Of a stretch of DNA of 8,019 bases, positions 1 through 6,413 are shown one piece after another. A program made the translations under genes and the position numbers. The stretch's first letter is position 1. Each line of letters starts with the position of its first letter. The DNA comes from an uncultured Bacteroidales bacterium. Lineage in GTDB: Bacteria > Bacteroidota > Bacteroidia > Bacteroidales > UBA932. Location of the stretch: contig CAMZCW010000101.1 in the NCBI GenBank assembly GCA_947305045.1, positions 1-8,019 on the forward strand, written 5' to 3'. The notes below the pieces were generated by a model that saw nothing but the letters and a program-made list of their open reading frames with translations, was not told the origin of the DNA and did not search any database.

Positions 1-111
1 ATGCAGGTTGTCGAGTTGCAAGGGCGGGAGCCGTTGCTGGGTACAAGCGCCAGCACTACGATGTCGGGCTCGCGTGAAGATGAGTATGGATCCCCTATCG
101 ACATTTGGTAA
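1..111 (+). CDS. Small acidic Bacteroidales protein, C-terminal part (cut by window start)
   Basis: The frame is open from base 1 to TAA at 109-111 and encodes 36 visible residues: a VVELQ stretch, then LLGTSAS, then an acidic tail ending IDIW. The ATG at base 1 is probably internal, because related small proteins have about 15-20 residues (often with an AP-x-x-EV motif) before the VVEL part. The layout matches the complete small protein at 1881-2015: hydrophobic EV/VE strand, small-residue patch, acidic tail, terminal Trp. Both also sit directly upstream of a fimbrillin-like lipoprotein; here the gap to the next ATG is 19 bases. I infer a short, cytosol-made or secreted peptide of unknown role, co-transcribed with the lipoprotein. 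No catalytic motif is visible. The alternative is chance open frame; the parallel with the second copy argues against that. Confidence 0.5.
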   Translation: MQVVELQGREPLLGTSASTTMSGSREDEYGSPIDIW

Positions 112-114
112 AAT

Positions 115-122
115 TAAGGAGG
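115..122 (+). promoter_or_regulatory. Shine-Dalgarno site of the first lipoprotein gene
   Basis: TAAGGAGG lies 8 bases before the ATG at 131. It is a near-perfect anti-16S match, which is uncommon in Bacteroidales where leaders are usually A/T rich. It fixes the lipoprotein start at 131 rather than at the longer in-frame ATG at 8. Confidence 0.65.
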
Positions 123-130
123 ATATTACT

Positions 131-1828
131 ATGAAACAAGCTTTTAGCAAGATGCTTCCTTTAGCCGTCATCCTGATGGCCGGCGTTGCCATGGTCGCTT
201 GTTCGGTAGAGAAGCAGCCCACGGAGACCGTTGAACCGAGCCCGAAAAAAATGTTAACCCTCACCATAGACGCCTCCTTGGATGGCGGAGCCACCCGTTC
301 GCTGAATATTGATGGGGAAGAGAGGCTTTCTGCCATCTGGAAGGAGGGCGAAAAGGTGGAAATCTATGGTAACATACCCTTTCAAGGTGAAGGAAAGATT
401 GGCGAACTGACGGCATCGAATATTACAAACGAAGGTAGAAGTGCAACGCTCTCGGGTGCGGTTGATGTTTCATCCGGTGTTCCGATGACCTTGAGAATGT
501 ACCTGAATCGCAGGGACGATCCCTTCCTTTTCTACCTTCAGGACGGTACGCTGGACGGGCCGGCGGGCGCGGAAAAGTTTGAGATGGCCAAAGCAGAGGT
601 AAGCTTATCGACTTACAATGATGAGGAGCTCTTTTATAACGGGCCGGCTACTTTTGTGAGCCAGACGGCCGTGGCAAAGTTTACGTTTAAAAACGGTAGA
701 ACACCCATTCAGGCAACCAGGATGCAAATTACGGCTCGGCTGCCGTTTAGCAGTCCCGATGTTGTAATGGATGAGGGGGATATTTTGGATGTGGATTTTT
801 CCACACCCAACAACGGTGTCATCTATCTTGCCCTGCCAGTTCGGGATGTCTTGGCCAAGGCCCTCAAGTCGAAGGATATATTGATACAGAGAACGCTCGA
901 AGAATATGAGGAGGCCCTTTCTGCGGCCGAACTCACCATTAAGGTCTATGAGGGGGAGAAAGAATACACCACCACAAAGACAGGTTATAACTTCGCCGCC
1001 GGAAAATATTACGCCGCCCAATTGAAATGGGCGGGGCAACTGCGCCCCGGTGATTATTATGAAGCCCATTGGGACGATGACAATACGCGTGTGTATTTTA
1101 CAGAAGAGACAAGAGCGGAAAACGAATACCAGGTGCTTGACGGCACCACCGTAACGTCCATTACTGAAGGTTGGTATGTCGTTAAGGATAATGTAACCAT
1201 TTCCGGAAAACAATCCCTCACCGGCGACACGTTTCTCATTCTTTGCGATGGCGCCACGCTGACGATAAACAATGAAGGAGAGTTCGCTGGAAATGGACAT
1301 GCGCTGACCATTTATGCACAGGATGAAGGTACTGGAGGACTGAATATTATTCATGAAAAGTACGATCAAAATCATACTGTTTTTTCGGCGTTAAGTAAGC
1401 TGTCCATCCACGGCGGAAATATTCATGTCACCGCTAAAGGAATGAGTATGGAGGTTCTCTCTTGTATAGATGTTGACTTTTACGGCGGAAGGTTTGAAGG
1501 AACTGTTTTAGGGGGAGATATGTATTATAATTCCAACGCGGCGGATCATACCTTTAATCTGTATGGTGGAATATTCAGGGCCTCTAGCAATCAATTTGTG
1601 TTCTATGGTCAATGGCAGCGTACTTATATTAATCTGAAAGGGGCGACGGTTGAATCAGTCGGAGCAATTCAAAGTTTTTATCCTTTGATAGGCATTACCA
1701 TTCTTAATGACTACACCATTTACCACAGCAAAGTGGGATTTGAGGACGCTCTTCTGCATGGAGATGGAACAGTAGATGATTTAAAGATTACTGAAAATAT
1801 AACCTATTTTATCATTAAGAGAGGTTAA
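131..1828 (+). CDS. Fimbrillin-like lipoprotein with C-terminal beta-helix domain
   Basis: This is a 565-aa protein. Residues 1-24 form a lipoprotein signal peptide with Lys near the N-terminus, a hydrophobic core and lipobox MVAC (Cys24), so it should be exported and lipid-anchored. Residues about 40-300 resemble the N-terminal domain of Bacteroidales fimbrillin-like proteins: LTLTIDASL, then TRSL, then a W-x-EGEKVEIY strand, closing with AAGKYYAAQLKW. Residues about 340-560 resemble a beta-helix: WYVVKDNVTISG, FLILCDGATLTI, LSIHGGNIHVTA, DFYGGRFEG and FNLYGGIFRAS are repeated rungs with Gly-Gly turns. Similar rungs occur in beta-helix proteins annotated as carbohydrate-binding (Cthe_2159-like), but ligand binding here is only inferred. 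The start at 131 is chosen for the Shine-Dalgarno site and signal peptide. It is the first of two paralogous lipoproteins; the other is at 2017-3474. Confidence 0.8.
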   Translation: MKQAFSKMLPLAVILMAGVAMVACSVEKQPTETVEPSPKKMLTLTIDASLDGGATRSLNIDGEERLSAIWKEGEKVEIYGNIPFQGEGKIGELTASNITNEGRSATLSGAVDVSSGVPMTLRMYLNRRDDPFLFYLQDGTLDGPAGAEKFEMAKAEVSLSTYNDEELFYNGPATFVSQTAVAKFTFKNGRTPIQATRMQITARLPFSSPDVVMDEGDILDVDFSTPNNGVIYLALPVRDVLAKALKSKDILIQRTLEEYEEALSAAELTIKVYEGEKEYTTTKTGYNFAAGKYYAAQLKWAGQLRPGDYYEAHWDDDNTRVYFTEETRAENEYQVLDGTTVTSITEGWYVVKDNVTISGKQSLTGDTFLILCDGATLTINNEGEFAGNGHALTIYAQDEGTGGLNIIHEKYDQNHTVFSALSKLSIHGGNIHVTAKGMSMEVLSCIDVDFYGGRFEGTVLGGDMYYNSNAADHTFNLYGGIFRASSNQFVFYGQWQRTYINLKGATVESVGAIQSFYPLIGITILNDYTIYHSKVGFEDALLHGDGTVDDLKITENITYFIIKRG

Positions 1829-1880
1829 TCAAATGTAAGCAATGCAGAACAAGAAAAAACGTAAAGACAATAAAAACAAT

Positions 1881-2015
1881 ATGATGAAAAATACTCTACA
1901 ATTTGAGTTTTACGAAGCTCCTCGCACAGAAGTGCTGGAGGTGTATTTTCAGTGCCTGAACTCGGCAAGTCTCGCACTGACCGACTATGAACGCCAAGAC
2001 GAAGAAGATTGGTAG
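1881..2015 (+). CDS. Small acidic protein, 44 aa, coupled to the next lipoprotein
   Basis: This open frame encodes 44 residues: MMKN, an aromatic strand, the motif YEAPRTEVLEV, a CLNSAS patch, and an acidic tail ending DEEDW before TAG (2013-2015). AP-x-x-EV followed by a small-residue patch and an acidic tail is a pattern I know from many short uncharacterised Bacteroidales proteins. The start could be ATG 1881, ATG 1884, or ATG 1842 (57 aa with a Lys-rich front); 1881 is preferred because the Lys-rich extension looks like an A-rich leader. The stop lies one base before the next lipoprotein's ATG at 2017, which suggests translational coupling. There is no signal peptide and no catalytic motif. 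A similar protein tail occupies 1-111 in the same position relative to the first lipoprotein. The function is unknown; a chaperone-like, regulatory or modified-peptide role would be speculation. Confidence 0.6.
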   Translation: MMKNTLQFEFYEAPRTEVLEVYFQCLNSASLALTDYERQDEEDW

Positions 2016-2016
2016 T

Positions 2017-3474
2017 ATGAAACAGATGATGAAATATTTTGGACTTACCGCCATGGCCGTCATGGGCCTGTTGGCATGTACCCGCGCTCAAGTAGAGCAG
2101 CCGGTTCAAAAGACGATAACCCTTACTACCACCATCAATTTGGGAGGAGAGGAAGACGAAGACTCCAAGGCTTTGTCGGCCCTGGGCGTGAAAACCTTTG
2201 CCGTGGGGGAACAGGTGGCTGTGATATATGCTGGTACTTACGACTCTTATACAGGCAAGGTTGTGAGCGCGGCCCTGAAGGCGGAGGATATCTATGACAA
2301 TGGCAAGAAAGCCAGAATCACGGTGGCTTTACCAAGCGAAGGCGACCAAAAGGCCCAGAACGGCGGTATGTTTCGCATGATCTATCCCGCTTCAATGGCA
2401 GCGGATGGTGACCCTACAGTAATACATGGAGATGGCAATCTCAAACTGTCGGCTCTTGGTACGCAGGATGGAACGCTTTTATCCTTGGCGAATAATCTGG
2501 ACCTTTGCGTGTATGACGGCAATTTTGAGACCATTAACAATACGGCTGCATTCCCATCATCCATTTCGCTGACCAACCGGCTTGCCATTTGCGAGTTTAA
2601 TGTGTTCGTGGACGGCGTGGACAAAACCGACACAATCACAGAATTGACGTTCGCAAATGGCGCTAACACCTATACCATAAATAGGGCCGCTTCTGCCGGC
2701 CCCATCTATGTGGCCGTGCAACCCGTGACAAGCGGGGATATTGTCATAACCGCGAGTGATTCAAATAAGGCCTATTCCAAGACCGTTTCCGGCAAGACAC
2801 TGCTTGCAGGCAAAATGTATCCCATCAATTTGAAGGGCGTAGCAGTAATGCTTTCGTCACTAACCCAAGATTATGAGGCCAAGAACGGAGATGTCCTTAC
2901 AGGGACGCCTGGAAAGGATATCCGGATTATCATTGCCGATGGTGCCACGGTTACCCTGCAAAACGTAAGTATCAATGCCGATGACACTGTTTATCCCGGC
3001 ATAAGATGCAATGGTGATGCCACCCTGTTACTCGTGGGCTCAAATACCGTAAATGGCCGCTATGCGGACTATCCCGGCATTTATCCCGGCCCCGCGGGAA
3101 GTACACTGATTATCCAGGGAAATGGTTCTCTGTCGGCCAGTAGCGCCGCTGCGCCAGGTATAGGCAGCAGCAGTGGCGATTCTTCCTTTATTAATTGCGG
3201 AAATATCGTGATTGCAGGGGGGACAATAGTAGCTAGTGGTGGTGGCAAGGCGCCCGGGATTGGCAGTGGTGCAGGTAGTGATGTGAGTGAAAATAAACCA
3301 CGTTGTGGGGACATTACTATTACGAGTACGGTCACTCGGGTAACGGTCTCTAAAGGCGCAAATGCAACCTACAGCATCGGCCCGGGGCAAGGAGGCTCTA
3401 CCTGCGGAGCGGTTAATGTCCCAGGATACTCGGGGTACATTACCACTAGTCCCTATATCTATCCCGCGCCTTAA
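2017..3474 (+). CDS. Fimbrillin-like lipoprotein with Gly-rich 'PGIGS' beta-helix domain
   Basis: This is a 485-aa protein. The signal peptide starts MKQMMKYF and ends in lipobox LLAC (Cys21), predicting a lipid-anchored exported protein. Residues about 30-275 are a fimbrillin-like domain paralogous to that of the protein at 131-1828: TITLTTTI, then KALSALGVKTFAVGEQVAVIY, closing with LLAGKMYPINLKG. Residues about 280-475 form a Gly/Ser-rich repeat region with rungs such as IRIIIADGATVTL, TLLLVGSNTV, TLIIQGNGSLSA, NIVIAGGTIVAS and DITITSTV, with PGIGS/GIGSG turns between them. This strongly suggests a parallel beta-helix. ATG 2017 is preferred over the in-frame ATG 1987 because the shorter form has a clean signal peptide, resembles the first lipoprotein's MKQ start, and begins one base after the stop of the small protein. 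The ligand is unknown; polysaccharide binding is a family-level guess. Confidence 0.8.
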   Translation: MKQMMKYFGLTAMAVMGLLACTRAQVEQPVQKTITLTTTINLGGEEDEDSKALSALGVKTFAVGEQVAVIYAGTYDSYTGKVVSAALKAEDIYDNGKKARITVALPSEGDQKAQNGGMFRMIYPASMAADGDPTVIHGDGNLKLSALGTQDGTLLSLANNLDLCVYDGNFETINNTAAFPSSISLTNRLAICEFNVFVDGVDKTDTITELTFANGANTYTINRAASAGPIYVAVQPVTSGDIVITASDSNKAYSKTVSGKTLLAGKMYPINLKGVAVMLSSLTQDYEAKNGDVLTGTPGKDIRIIIADGATVTLQNVSINADDTVYPGIRCNGDATLLLVGSNTVNGRYADYPGIYPGPAGSTLIIQGNGSLSASSAAAPGIGSSSGDSSFINCGNIVIAGGTIVASGGGKAPGIGSGAGSDVSENKPRCGDITITSTVTRVTVSKGANATYSIGPGQGGSTCGAVNVPGYSGYITTSPYIYPAP

Positions 3475-3527
3475 CTGCAACCCCTGAGGTTACTTTATGA
3501 GAAAAACTTATACTAAAAAATAAAAAT

Positions 3528-5609
3528 ATGAAGAAGTTGTTTTTAGTGCTTGTCGCCACTATAACTTGCGGCGCTTGCCTGTTTACATCGTGCAAGAAGA
3601 ATGAAACCCCGACACCCAGCGAGCCTGAAGGAGAAGCGTATGTCGTGCCGGAGGAACCTACCACCGACCAGCTGGAGGTGAAGGTGACCGTGCCCATGCC
3701 TACGGCCGCTCTTAGCAGTTTTGATGAGAACTCCATGGCCCGTGCCCTTTTAAAGCGTGTGTCCAGTACCACCAATGCCATCGGCAGTGATACCAAGATG
3801 GTCTTGTTTAAGGGCAGCGACATCCTGTCCATTAGCAACGACGTCTGGAGACAGATGGCCCGTGTTTACATGAATGACGGTTATATCGGCATAGAACGCG
3901 CCACCAATTCAGAGGTGTTCACCTTCGCCGTGGGTCTCGGTCTTGCCGTAGGTATTGTCCAGGATGAGTTGTTGGAGGAAAGCGGCATAGAGGTTTCGGG
4001 CAAAAATGCTTCCAATGCCTCAAGCGCATACGCCAACGAGCTGCAGCGCCGCGTAGCCAATGCCGGCGCCCTGACAAAGGCTGTGGCCGATGTGGAGGAG
4101 AATCCTGACAGCATCGACTTTGAATTGTTCATCCTGACGCCGGCTAAGAGTTTCTCCCAGGCACCTTACAATGCCGAGGAGACCATTTCTTCTACATCCG
4201 TAGATGAGTCGGGCAAAGAAACGACTAGAGAGGTCCAGATACAGCATCTGCAGAATGCTTATCACTATGGCCTGCTGGCCGACGGCGCTGCCGCCTTTGT
4301 GAATCAGCGGGAGAAGGAAAAGGAAGAGCTCGAGTCAAAGGCATTTGCCCTTACAAAAAGTGGTGGTGAGAAGGCTATGAACGATGTGTTGGGCTGCTCC
4401 GATGAGTTTGTTATCCACCACAGTCTTTCCGCCGTTGACCCCACTGGTAAAGATGTAACACGTCAGAACATGGTCACCACCACGCTCAAGTCGTGGAGCG
4501 TGCATGATTTTGGCAGCAAGCAGGACTTCTATTATGTGGATGAAAAGGTGGAGGCCCGGATGGGTGGACAGAATTCCGATTACAACAAGACACTTTATTG
4601 GGGACCCTATACAGAAAAATGGAAGCCGTCGAAACCTTTTGTGTACGATGGTCAACAATACAATTACTATTATGGCTCTTGGCTGAATCGAATCAAGCAT
4701 AGTCTGGAGCTGACGGGAGCCGGCACCGTCACCGTGGAGGCGAGCGTGCCCAGCACCGACAACAGCAGCGAAAGCAAGACGATCGCTGTGGGCACCTCAG
4801 ATTCACAATCCTCAACGCAGGGATGGAACATTGGTTTCAGCGGCGGCGGTGACAGCAGCGGCAAATTATCCGGCAGTTTTAGTTTCGGCTATAGCTCTTC
4901 CACCACTACCTCACACAGCAACTCTTTCACCATGACCCACGGCTCCACCAACAAGGCTTTGAAGTTGGCAAGGAACACGAGGGGAACCGAGGTGACTTTT
5001 GATTATTCGGAAGGTGTTAAACCCGACTGGTCGTGGAAACCTTTCCAGATTGTTCACATGGCACCGGATATCCTGACCAATGACTGCGAGGTGAACAATA
5101 TGGTGTGCTGGAGAGTGAAAAATCCGTCCGACAGTTATAAGCTAAAGATCTCTACGCGGCACGAAACATCGAGTATGTGTGTATTCTATGTATTCGAGGG
5201 TTTTTCTAATAATACAGGTAGTTGGAGTGGTTATAATACGACCTGGAGTGACACCTATACCCTCAAGCAGCCCTGCCGCTATCTGGGTTCCTGGAACTGT
5301 GATATTGCCATAAGCGGTAAGAATCATGTGGACAATGCCTCTGAGCTATTCCGCAAATACTTGCAGGGTGTAATTGTTGAGGCTGCATTCAAGCATCAGT
5401 TTAATGTGGCTGAAATGGAGCAGGGCGAACTGGATGTGATGAAGAATCTGATGAGGAACGTCTCTCTCGCCATGAGCCAGCCTGAGGCAAAGCGCAAGAT
5501 GATAGAAAATTACGCCAAGGAACTGGGCATTGAGTCATACATCATCACTTGGTTCTCTAACGATCCAACGGTAGAGGAGAAGTTCACGCTTTCCAGAGCC
5601 ATCGAATAA
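3528..5609 (+). CDS. Large lipoprotein of unknown function with pore-toxin-stem-like segment
   Basis: This is a 693-aa protein. The signal peptide has MKKLF, a hydrophobic core and lipobox FTSC (Cys22), followed by a Pro/Glu-rich linker (25-46). Residues 50-300 look mainly helical, with a Gly/Ala-rich hydrophobic patch near 130-144. Residues about 310-560 are rich in aromatic beta strands and contain a Ser/Gly/Thr tract at about 408-471 with alternating small/polar and aromatic residues (GWNIGFSGGG, LSGSFSFGYSSS, SNSFTMT). This resembles the membrane-inserting stem of leukocidin- or aerolysin-type beta-barrel pore-formers, and a W-S-W motif follows at 501-503. Residues 605-693 are helical and charged. 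The pore-former reading is an inference from pattern only; a plain surface lipoprotein is the alternative. ATG 3528 follows an A-rich leader typical of Bacteroidota. It lies 53 bases after the previous gene and 23 before the next, so it is probably in the same operon. Confidence 0.75.
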   Translation: MKKLFLVLVATITCGACLFTSCKKNETPTPSEPEGEAYVVPEEPTTDQLEVKVTVPMPTAALSSFDENSMARALLKRVSSTTNAIGSDTKMVLFKGSDILSISNDVWRQMARVYMNDGYIGIERATNSEVFTFAVGLGLAVGIVQDELLEESGIEVSGKNASNASSAYANELQRRVANAGALTKAVADVEENPDSIDFELFILTPAKSFSQAPYNAEETISSTSVDESGKETTREVQIQHLQNAYHYGLLADGAAAFVNQREKEKEELESKAFALTKSGGEKAMNDVLGCSDEFVIHHSLSAVDPTGKDVTRQNMVTTTLKSWSVHDFGSKQDFYYVDEKVEARMGGQNSDYNKTLYWGPYTEKWKPSKPFVYDGQQYNYYYGSWLNRIKHSLELTGAGTVTVEASVPSTDNSSESKTIAVGTSDSQSSTQGWNIGFSGGGDSSGKLSGSFSFGYSSSTTTSHSNSFTMTHGSTNKALKLARNTRGTEVTFDYSEGVKPDWSWKPFQIVHMAPDILTNDCEVNNMVCWRVKNPSDSYKLKISTRHETSSMCVFYVFEGFSNNTGSWSGYNTTWSDTYTLKQPCRYLGSWNCDIAISGKNHVDNASELFRKYLQGVIVEAAFKHQFNVAEMEQGELDVMKNLMRNVSLAMSQPEAKRKMIENYAKELGIESYIITWFSNDPTVEEKFTLSRAIE

Positions 5610-5632
5610 TTAACTAAAATACACGTGAGAAT

Positions 5633-5983
5633 ATGAAGAAACTGTTTATTGTGCTTGTCGCAGCATTTGCACTTGTCTGTATGGCCGTTTCCTGCCAGAA
5701 GCAGGGGAGTGGAAACGGCGTTTACGGTTGCTCTGTTTCCGGTGAGTCCACTACGGAACTGAGAGAACTGGCCGATGAAATGCACTCGGCCGTCAAGAGC
5801 GCAGTTGGCACCGTTTCCGAGCGCAGCAGCGCCAACGACGCCAAGGCCCTCACCGCCGCTCAGGTTGTGCTGGATGCCAAGAGTTCCAAACCCGAAGGAA
5901 CGATTATCCTGTATTTCGCGCCCAGCACAAAGATCGGTGAGCCCGATGCCCAGAAAGTCATTTTAAAGACTTGGAATTTCTAA
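5633..5983 (+). CDS. Small lipoprotein of unknown function (116 aa)
   Basis: The signal peptide MKKLFIVLVAAF... ends in lipobox AVSC (Cys21). It is closely similar to that of the preceding 693-aa lipoprotein (MKKLF-VLVA), which suggests shared ancestry of the export signal or recent duplication of the gene starts. The mature part is about 95 residues: a short Gly/Ser linker, one amphipathic helix rich in Ala, Glu and Ser (about 40-80), and a C-terminal beta pair with TIILYFAP and QKVILKTWNF. I do not recognise the family. It starts 23 bases after the previous stop and is followed within 20 bases by a terminator, so it is the last gene of the operon. It could be a partner or protective factor for the 693-aa lipoprotein, but this rests on adjacency alone. 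Confidence 0.75.
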   Translation: MKKLFIVLVAAFALVCMAVSCQKQGSGNGVYGCSVSGESTTELRELADEMHSAVKSAVGTVSERSSANDAKALTAAQVVLDAKSSKPEGTIILYFAPSTKIGEPDAQKVILKTWNF

Positions 5984-6001
5984 ATTCCGTGCACTGAATA
6001 G

Positions 6002-6037
6002 AAAAACGAGGACGACGCAAAGTTGCCCTCGTTTTTT
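6002..6037 (+). terminator. Intrinsic (probably bidirectional) terminator
   Basis: A 10-bp perfect stem pairs AAAAACGAGG (6002-6011) with CCTCGTTTTT (6027-6036), with a 15-base loop and a T run to 6037. The A run on the left arm gives a T run on the other strand, so it can also stop transcripts arriving from the convergent phytase operon. It marks the end of the lipoprotein operon. Confidence 0.8.
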
Positions 6038-6063
6038 CTAAAAGCTTTGTGGAGGCAATATAC

Positions 6064-6110
6064 ATATTTGATGATAATATTGCAAATATTCACGAAAAAT
6101 CATCAAATAT
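6064..6110. repeat. Perfect 12-bp inverted repeat with inner AATATT pair
   Basis: ATATTTGATGAT (6064-6075) is the exact reverse complement of ATCATCAAATAT (6099-6110), separated by 23 bases. The spacer itself contains AATATT at 6076-6081 and again at 6085-6090, so the element is nested. It is very A/T rich and lies just after the terminator. It may be a cruciform or mRNA hairpin, a protein-binding site, or the scar of a lost element; no flanking direct repeat was seen. Confidence 0.6.
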
Positions 6111-6156
6111 GATAATGCTTTGCTAAAAAAGCAATTCCGCGCGAGATGGCCACATT

Positions 6157-6300
6157 TCACCAAAAGTCGTATCTTTGCGCCGCGAGGAAGAGAATTGAAT
6201 CGTCAGGATTGTATATAATAACCTCTCCACCCAGGTTTTCTTTTTGTATATCGGGCAACTGTCGCAAATTTTGCGACTGTTCAATGCTTTTCTTTGCCAT
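6157..6300 (-). pseudogene. Possible N-terminal stump of a RhuM-type protein
   Basis: On the minus strand an ATG at 6300 (or the in-frame ATG at 6312) opens a 47-51 residue frame: MAKKSIEQ, then ENLGGEVIIYNPDDSI, then unrelated residues and TGA at 6157-6159. The phrase (E)VIIYxPDDSI is the usual opening of RhuM-family proteins and related Fic-associated DNA-binding proteins of Bacteroidota, in which it runs on into a VRLE..TVWLTQAQ helix-turn-helix region. That continuation is missing here: homology appears to end near base 6190, where the sequence switches to the orphan promoter-like segment. I read it as a deletion remnant. The match is from memory of the family and short, so it is a tentative call. 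Confidence 0.35.
6170..6177 (+). promoter_or_regulatory. Orphan Bacteroidota -7 box
   Basis: TATCTTTG fits the Bacteroidota -7 consensus TAnnTTTG exactly and sits in the typical context CGTATCTTTGCGCC. No good TTTG -33 element is found 19-21 bases upstream, and no convincing plus-strand gene follows. It may be a promoter left behind after its gene was lost. Confidence 0.35.
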
Positions 6301-6318
6301 AGGCTCAAACATTTTTTG

Positions 6319-6326
6319 CTAAGATA
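6319..6326 (-). promoter_or_regulatory. Possible -7 box for the RhuM-like stump
   Basis: Reading the minus strand, TATCTTAG differs from TAnnTTTG by one base and lies 18 bases before the ATG at 6300. A TTTG/TTG run occurs about 22-25 bases further upstream, slightly more than the usual spacing. It is weak evidence that the stump kept its promoter. Confidence 0.25.
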
Positions 6327-6413
6327 ACGAATCTTACCCAAAAACCTACAACAAACGGTTGAATTTGGTCATGGACTGGGCTTTGATGAAGTATCGCCCG
6401 CCGGTGGGAGGGA

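Noticed and set aside
8..130. 41-codon N-terminal extension of the first lipoprotein starting at ATG 8
   Set aside because: It puts a Cys/Arg-rich non-signal stretch before a good lipoprotein signal peptide, overlaps the small-protein frame ending at 111, and ignores the Shine-Dalgarno site at 115-122.
605..1375. 256-codon open frame on the minus strand
   Set aside because: It lies fully antisense to the first lipoprotein, has no recognisable domain, and has an unnatural Cys/Ile composition.
1987..2016. Upstream ATG 1987 as the start of the second lipoprotein
   Set aside because: It would overlap the last codons of the 44-aa protein. The start at 2017 gives a typical signal peptide and one-base coupling. 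Not excluded, only less likely.
3040..3480. 146-codon minus-strand open frame opposite the beta-helix repeats
   Set aside because: It is a by-product of the Gly/Ser-rich repeat codons on the plus strand, with no family features.
6261..6277. 7-bp stem with 3-base loop (GTCGCAA/TTGCGAC) as a terminator
   Set aside because: It lies inside the minus-strand RhuM-like frame and no T run follows on either strand, so it is probably incidental.
6123..6341. 72-codon minus-strand open frame over the RhuM-like stump
   Set aside because: It is in another frame from the one encoding the EVIIYNPDDSI phrase and has no recognisable similarity.
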